Source: Mesorhabditis belari
Taxonomy: Eukaryota > Nematoda > Chromadorea > Rhabditida > Rhabditidae
Length of the DNA stretch: 64,000 nucleotides
Assembly (NCBI GenBank): GCA_958450365.1
Contig: CAUEEP010000917.1
Span: 1,078,001 to 1,142,000 of the forward strand
Reading direction: 5' to 3'
Shown: positions 59,670-64,000 of the stretch, piece after piece
How the letters are laid out: the number at the start of each line of letters is the position of its first letter
Numbering within the stretch: the first letter of the stretch is position 1
Translations under genes and position numbers: made by a program
Notes under the pieces: generated by a model
Seen by the model: the letters and a program-made list of their open reading frames with translations, nothing else
The model's database searches: none
What the model was told of the DNA's origin: nothing

Positions 59670-60148
59670 TGATGATGCAATAACATTTCCAAATGTTACA
59701 GTGCGCTCCAGATTACCCTCTGGATATCTTTTTAAGTCTTAAAATTTTCTTTATCACCGTCTAAAATGGCCAGTCCTGTATGGTCAGAGAAATTTTGAAA
59801 TTTTAAAAATGCAAAATTTTTTCTCAAAACTTTCCCATTCTTTTCCGTGTTCTCCAGATTGGCCAAAAGCTTGCCGTTTTTTTTTGTGAAAAAATTCGAA
59901 ATAATTCGTTTATCTCCTCGCGAACAGTGCAATGTGTCAAAAAAATTTTGTACCTCGACAGTTTTTTTTTGTGAAACTTTTCGTTTTCTAAAGCCCGGTT
60001 ATTTCTACCGTATGCCTTGTGGGATTTGATTTTTTGCATTTTTCTATAAAAAAATTCATTTCTTTCACTGCCCTCTTTTAAAAATCTTTCAAAAATTTTG
60101 ATGAAATTTTTTTGTTTTTTTTTGATTTTTTGGTGTTTCATTTGGTTA

Positions 60149-60775
60149 CCCTAAAGTCGCGAGTATAACTTCTGTTTGCTTTTCGCATGCAAATTGACGG
60201 CTGTCTCCGGTGCGGTGTGTCGAGGGTTCGGACCCCCCTGCAGCATAACTTTTTCGCTTTTTAAGAACAATAATAGAAGTAAATTTATTGAGGGTTATAG
60301 CAAATTTTATGCTGTTATTTGTTGCTCCGGGCGTGGCTCGGCGTGGCTCGGCGCGTCCGCCCTGCTCCTCTCCGGTGCTCAGTCTTATGGATCCCTCCCT
60401 GGCCCGGGCCAAAGTCCGGTCGACGTTCATCCGGCCAAAGTCCACGTCGACGGTCGAAAGAGATGCTTTCCAGCGTCTTCTTCAACACTATCGTCTGGAT
60501 GTGTATCCATGCACATAACAAATAGCAATGGTGATAGGCTGTCACCATTGCTACCGTATTGGAACCGTATTGGATCAAAAAAAGAACCGTATTGGATCAA
60601 AAAAAAGAATCGTATTGGAATCGTATTGGAACCGTATTGGAGTATCCCGCGCTCCAAGAACAATAATATAAAAGTTTATATAACAATAAAAATGTATAAA
60701 AACCCAACAAAAAGAAATTCAAAGCAATTAAAGCGACGGTAAATTAAGGCCGAACTTATACTCGAGACTTTAGGG
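60149..60775. mobile_element. MITE with CCCTAAAGTC termini, TA target site
   Basis: Terminal inverted repeats of about 23 bp: TACCCTAAAGTCGCGAGTAT at the left and its complement ending GACTTTAGGGTA at the right, with TA at both edges as a target-site duplication. That points to a non-autonomous Tc1/mariner-type element of about 630 bp. Inside are two AAGAACAATAAT strings and a tandem CCGTATTGGA repeat. No transposase frame. Confidence 0.8.
60553..60646 (+). repeat. Tandem repeat ACCGTATTGGATCAAAAAAA inside the MITE
   Basis: Five to six copies of CCGTATTGGA or TCGTATTGGA, some joined by ATCAAAAAAAGA linkers. Local expansion within the element. Confidence 0.85.
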
Positions 60776-61201
60776 TAGTTTTTTCAATCAAAAATTTGCA
60801 AATTCTAATGTTTTTACAAAATTTGCATATCATTTTTCATTTTCCTTCATTGTTTCTTCTATTTGGTCTAGAAGAAAACAAAATTTTATCAAAATATTCT
60901 TTTCGTAAAATTTTCGACTTGAAAATAAAGTGTGATATCGAAAATTGCGGGGAAAAATAAAAAATGCAAAAGGAAACGTTGAGAGAATCTATTTATTAAA
61001 CTGTTTAACAGAACAAGAGTTAGAAAACATTAGAAAACATTAAAAATCATTAAAAAAATTAGCAAATTCAGAAAAAATTCTAAATTATTAAATTGTTTGA
61101 CAGAAAAAGTGCTAGAAATCATTGCATCACTAAAAAAGCATACAAAAACGTTTAGAGTATCGAGATTCAACACCTTTTTAGAACATAGGTACATTAACTT
61201 T

Positions 61202-63709
61202 TTAGTGCGTAGAAGGCCCATCAATCACATTTGGATTGATCGTCACATTTGGATCGGGATTCTTGTCGAGAGCGTCGATTAGAGCCTGAAAAGCTGACAT
61301 TTGGGGGTTTTAACGGATTCATGTGACTCTGGTGGCGGTCACCTAGCAAACAAGTCTTTCACACTTTTCAGAACTCATTTATATTCGCATTTTACATTTA
61401 AACTACAAAGCAAGAAGAACAAATTCTTTATAATTATATAGTTCCTTTATAGTTCCTATTTAGTTGATTAGTCCGATTTCCGCGAGTCAACAGTGCGAAC
61501 ACCGAAAAACGTCATTTCTCACCAACAAAAGAAAAATCACCGAAGGGGTTTCAATGCGGGAAATTGAATGAAATTTGCTGTAAAATTTTGTTTTGGACCA
61601 GTCAGCCAGACCAGTTTTGGACCACTCAGCCAGACCCACAGTACACAAGCTCCAGTCTATAGAGTACTTGTGACTCGGATAAGCCCAAGTATCGATGTAG
61701 AACGAAAGGTTTTAGATGGATGGGAGTTGATCGTCCAAGCCCAGTTTAGAACAAGTTTTGGTACTTTGGCGGTTGGCAGGAGCCACTTTTATCCTGGCTT
61801 AGTTGGGTCTATTGCTTTGAGTGATTGTATTGATAACTTTTATCTATTCTAGGGTAATCGAATATGCTTCATAGATTGGTGACTATTTTAGCAGATTTTT
61901 GATAATTCTAGCCTAATCTACTTTAACCTATCTAATGTACTTTAACCCCTTCAAACGCTACCTTCAAAGCTGCTTACATTTGAAAATCAAATAAAATCAA
62001 TCAATATGAAAATTGAAACATGTTGTAAATGCTCTAAAAGTATAACCATATTTGATTACCCTAGAATAGGTAGATCAAAGGTATCAATACAACCACTCAA
62101 AACATTAGATCCAACTCAGACTCAGGATAAAAGTGGCCCCTCCCAACCACCGAGGGCCCCTCCCAACCCAAGTTACCAACTTGAACTCAAGCAAATTTTC
62201 TTTTCCGTTATCAATTCAAAAGTTTCACCTTGACTTCCGTTTCGAATTTCCGAAGCCCAGGCAAATATCGTTCAGTTGTTGCCTCGAAGTCCGTCTTAAC
62301 CTTTCTAAAAGATTCGAATAGCCAAACTTCAGCAAAAACCGCTAAACCCACGTGAATGTCTGGTGTTTTTCCATCAAATCACCAAAAGTTGAAACGTCCG
62401 TCAGAATGTTTTCCTTCAAGAGCAATTTCTGGAACATGTTAAAGTGTAGATTTCACGCAAAGTTTACCGTCTTGAAGAAGCTGACATCCTCGAGGATTCC
62501 CTTGTGCAGCTCGGGCAATAAATCTTCGTAATTTTTGACAACATTCGCCGAATCATTTCGCAGTTCCACCAACATTTCACCGGCCTTAAAGCAGATTTCC
62601 TTTTGATTTTAAATGAATGCCTATGCCTATGCCTACCTGTTTTGTCAATAGCGATTTGGCATCGTGCAAACGGTGTTGCAAATAAGCGCAAGAGCCACAA
62701 ATCTAACGAAGAATAAAGATTAAGTTGTTTCTAAAAGAAATCGGCTTACTTTAATCCGACACATAGAGCAGTAAAACATGACGTCGATGATGTACTAAAA
62801 AAAACGGGTTATTATTGGGTTGTCCAGTTATGAATGCGCGTTTTCTTACTATTTTGTAAATTTCTCAAGATACCGAACAGATGTATATGAGTGTTATATA
62901 TCATTCGAAAGCTGAAGATCTCCTCTACATTTTGATATAAACAGCTTTTGGGCAAATTGACTGCACAGAAGAAGAGGTGGCCAAAAAATGGCGCCTTTGG
63001 GTGGAAGGATGCCTTTGGATCAAGTTTTGACTCCGCTCAAATTGAGTTAACCGTTTGATGTTTGGCCAATAGATATATCAATACAACTTTTTTTTTAAAT
63101 ATAACAATTTCAGAGCATCTTTTCTTTTCTGGGCGGTTATTTTACACCATAAAACTTGAGGAATAGCTAAACTGAAATCGGTTTTTTCGAAAACGACCTC
63201 TCCCTTTGTGCGGTCAATTTGCTCAAAAGCTGAATAAATTCAAAAACTTTTTATATCAAAATGTAGAGATCTTCAGCTTTCGAATGATATATAACACTCA
63301 TATACATCTGTTCGATATCTTGAGAAATTTACCAAATAGTAAAAGCGCGCATTCATAACTGGACAACCTAATAGTTTGGTTTAGCAATATATTTTATAGA
63401 TTATTTGAATAAACCAGATGAATCTTAGCTAAGAATCTCCGCTAAATCCTTTATCAACATTTTTAGATCAGCTTTGCTTTTAAATCACCATAAGAAAGCT
63501 TGGATTTTAATGGTTGGGTGGTGCTTGACCGGATCCTGTTTTAATTGCTTGCTAGACTTGTCAAGGCAATAATTGCAGCACGATTTATAGGTGTCAAGAG
63601 TTGTTTAACCTGTTTGACTCTAACAATCAACGACAAAAAAGCTTATTACCGAAAAGCTTGAAACCTTGAAAAGCCGGAAACTTTTTATCCCAGAGTTAAG
63701 AGTTTGAAA

Positions 63710-63742
<33 letters not shown>

Positions 63743-64000
63743 GCTCAAAACATAAAGCCCGACCAAGCAAATAAAGGCCTATAGCGAACAACTATGACCC
63801 AAAGATACCTTCTCATAGCACTCATCACAAGTCGGAGCATTCATGGCCGCCTGCAATTGTCGTGTCATCCTGGGCAATTCGTCGAGAAAATCTGAATCAA
63901 GATTAGTTTAGCTAGCAGCTAGCAATGAAAATTTTACCATGCAATCGATCCTTCCACTTATCACGGCTCGTCTCGCTGCCGGCGCCGCAAGTCGGGCAAG
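61202..64000 (-). CDS. B-box zinc-finger (TRIM-like) protein, 3' part
   Basis: Exons on the minus strand, in gene order: 64000-63938 (partial, CPTCG...), 63891-63809, 62794-62750, 62702-62637, 62584-62468, 62428-62348 and 61285-61202. Phases agree throughout. Reading CDECYEK, FYCSMC, ICGSCAYLQHRLH gives the metal-ligand order C-x2-C, C-x2-C, C-x2-C, H-x2-H of a B-box; CPTCG before it may end a RING or first B-box. After it come KSLLTKQ and ELRNDSANVVKNYEDLLPEL, helical and probably coiled coil as in TRIM proteins. The last exon reads NPDPNVTINPNVIDGPSTH then stop. If the donor TGG|GTTTAG is not used, the protein ends two residues later at a TAG at 62,342. The 5' end lies outside the window. 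Cellular role unknown; TRIM family members are often ubiquitin ligases. Confidence 0.8.
61745..62185. repeat. Diverged inverted repeat in last intron of B-box gene
   Basis: CCACTTTTATCCTG...TTCTAGGGTAATC at 61,783-61,862 recurs inverted at 62,048-62,145 (GATTACCCTAGAATAGGTAG and AGGATAAAAGTGG). Weaker similarity extends outward. Probably an old foldback or MITE with a spacer of about 175 bp. Confidence 0.65.
62815..63371. mobile_element. Mariner-type MITE with long terminal inverted repeats
   Basis: Left end TTGGGTTGTCCAGTTATGAA and right end complement TTAGGTTGTCCAGTTATGAA, flanked by TA on both sides. The inverted repeats extend about 150 bp (shared TATATGAGTGTTATATATCA and AGCTGAAGATCTC). 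The TTAGGTTGTC-type end and TA target are typical of Tc1/mariner relatives. About 557 bp, no transposase. It lies in an intron of the B-box gene. Confidence 0.88.
63711..63742 (+). repeat. Short tandem repeat GAGCAC
   Basis: Five copies of a 6-bp unit in an intron of the B-box gene. No function inferred. Confidence 0.85.

Larger units (their letters stand above)
288..59857. repeat. Domain of phased 11-bp motif GTGNNNTCCAG / CTGGANNNCAC
   Basis: Seen directly: the motif recurs in both orientations across nearly the whole window. Common forms are GTGACATCCAG, GTGCGTTCCAG, GTGCGCTCCAG, GTGACTTCCAG, GTGCCTTCCAG, GTGACCTCCAG and GTGAGCTCCAG. Sample starts: 8323, 8466, 8619, 8771, 8916, 9058, 9202, 9354, 9496, 9637; and 43316, 43457, 43598, 43739, 43901, 44044, 44186, 44340, 44480. 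Most neighbours are 140-146 bp apart, others about 152 or 162, and missing copies give about 300 or 450. I estimate about 300 recognisable copies. Sequence between copies is not shared beyond local duplications, so this is not an ordinary satellite. The last copy is at 59,847-59,857. Function unknown. Confidence 0.93.
59670..61201. other. Region between the convergent genes
   Basis: The first 190 bp hold the last two phased motifs (59701, 59847). A TA-flanked MITE follows, then AT-rich DNA. On the minus strand AATAAA at about 60,993 could be the polyadenylation signal of the B-box gene. No further gene is seen; the 188-codon frame inside the MITE has no protein-like features. Confidence 0.6.

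Noticed and set aside
288..59857. Motif as a CRISPR array
   Set aside because: The repeat is only 11 bp, degenerate, in both orientations, with spacers near 130 bp, in an intron-bearing genome.
288..59857. Motif as the piRNA (21U-RNA) upstream motif
   Set aside because: The known C. elegans core is CTGTTTCA with a start at about 40 bp. CTGGANNNCAC differs and I see no constant element downstream. Small-RNA sequencing could reopen this.
288..59857. Motif as miniature introns or 3' splice sites, since it begins GT and ends AG
   Set aside because: Real acceptors here are TTTTCAG-like and the motif lies in intergenic DNA and in both orientations.
60490..60505. Phased motif copy CTGGATGTGTA
   Set aside because: It lies in the MITE, lacks the CAC end and is off the spacing of the domain.
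60176..60742. Open frame of 188 codons on the plus strand
   Set aside because: It lies wholly inside a MITE, ends in a tandem repeat, and has no domain or coding-like composition.

Overview
This is a eukaryotic, intron-rich and AT-rich window, almost certainly from a nematode and probably a rhabditid-like one. The evidence: 3' splice sites are TTTTCAG-like; one start codon lies 5 nt after such a site, as at SL trans-spliced genes; one intron is 48 bp; and two stretches are degenerate forms of the nematode telomere hexamer GCCTAA/TTAGGC. No bacterial-style genes or operons are present.

Two genes can be read with confidence. On the + strand is a Rap1 GTPase-activating protein (Rap1GAP). Sixteen exons from 49,885 to 59,669 join in frame into 1,027 residues and contain the RKRHIGND catalytic segment. 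A GoLoco exon (39,387-39,467) and the exon before it lie about 10 kb further upstream. A 0.83-kb ORF at 27,591 can be joined to them in phase. The locus therefore looks like a gene with two starts and very long introns. On the - strand, convergent with it, is the 3' part of a B-box zinc-finger (TRIM-like) gene, from 61,202 to beyond the window end.

The dominant feature is not a gene. From base 288 to base 59,857 the DNA carries hundreds of copies (about 300 by my estimate) of one 11-bp motif, GTG[A/C][C/G/A][A/C/T]TCCA[G/T], or its complement CTGGANNNCAC. The copies are spaced mostly 140-146 bp apart, with lesser classes near 151-154 and 160-165 bp, and with double or triple spacings where one is missing. 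Sequence between motifs is otherwise unrelated from place to place, apart from local tandem duplications whose unit is also 141-143 bp. The pattern runs through intergenic DNA and introns. Exons sit in the vacant slots. One 0.9-kb foldback insertion, once subtracted, leaves a 142-bp interval. The pattern stops after 59,857, and the last 4.1 kb lacks it.

Layout. 1-27,590: no recognised gene; phased motifs, local tandem arrays, tRNA-derived repeats and inverted duplications. 27,591-28,417: probable first coding exon of the long Rap1GAP form, itself carrying in-phase motifs. 28,418-39,065: noncoding, phased motifs and minisatellites. 39,066-39,467: two exons including GoLoco. 39,468-49,884: noncoding, phased motifs, a foldback with tRNA-like arms, ATGCAAAT-type arrays. 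49,885-59,669: body of Rap1GAP. 59,670-64,000: motif-free DNA with two TA-flanked MITEs and the B-box gene.

All spacings were measured by hand on roughly 100 intervals; the total motif count is an estimate. The best guesses for the motif domain are a binding platform for a zinc-finger or CENP-B-like protein placed once per nucleosome, such as a meiotic pairing centre or holocentromere-type domain, but no function is shown by the sequence itself.
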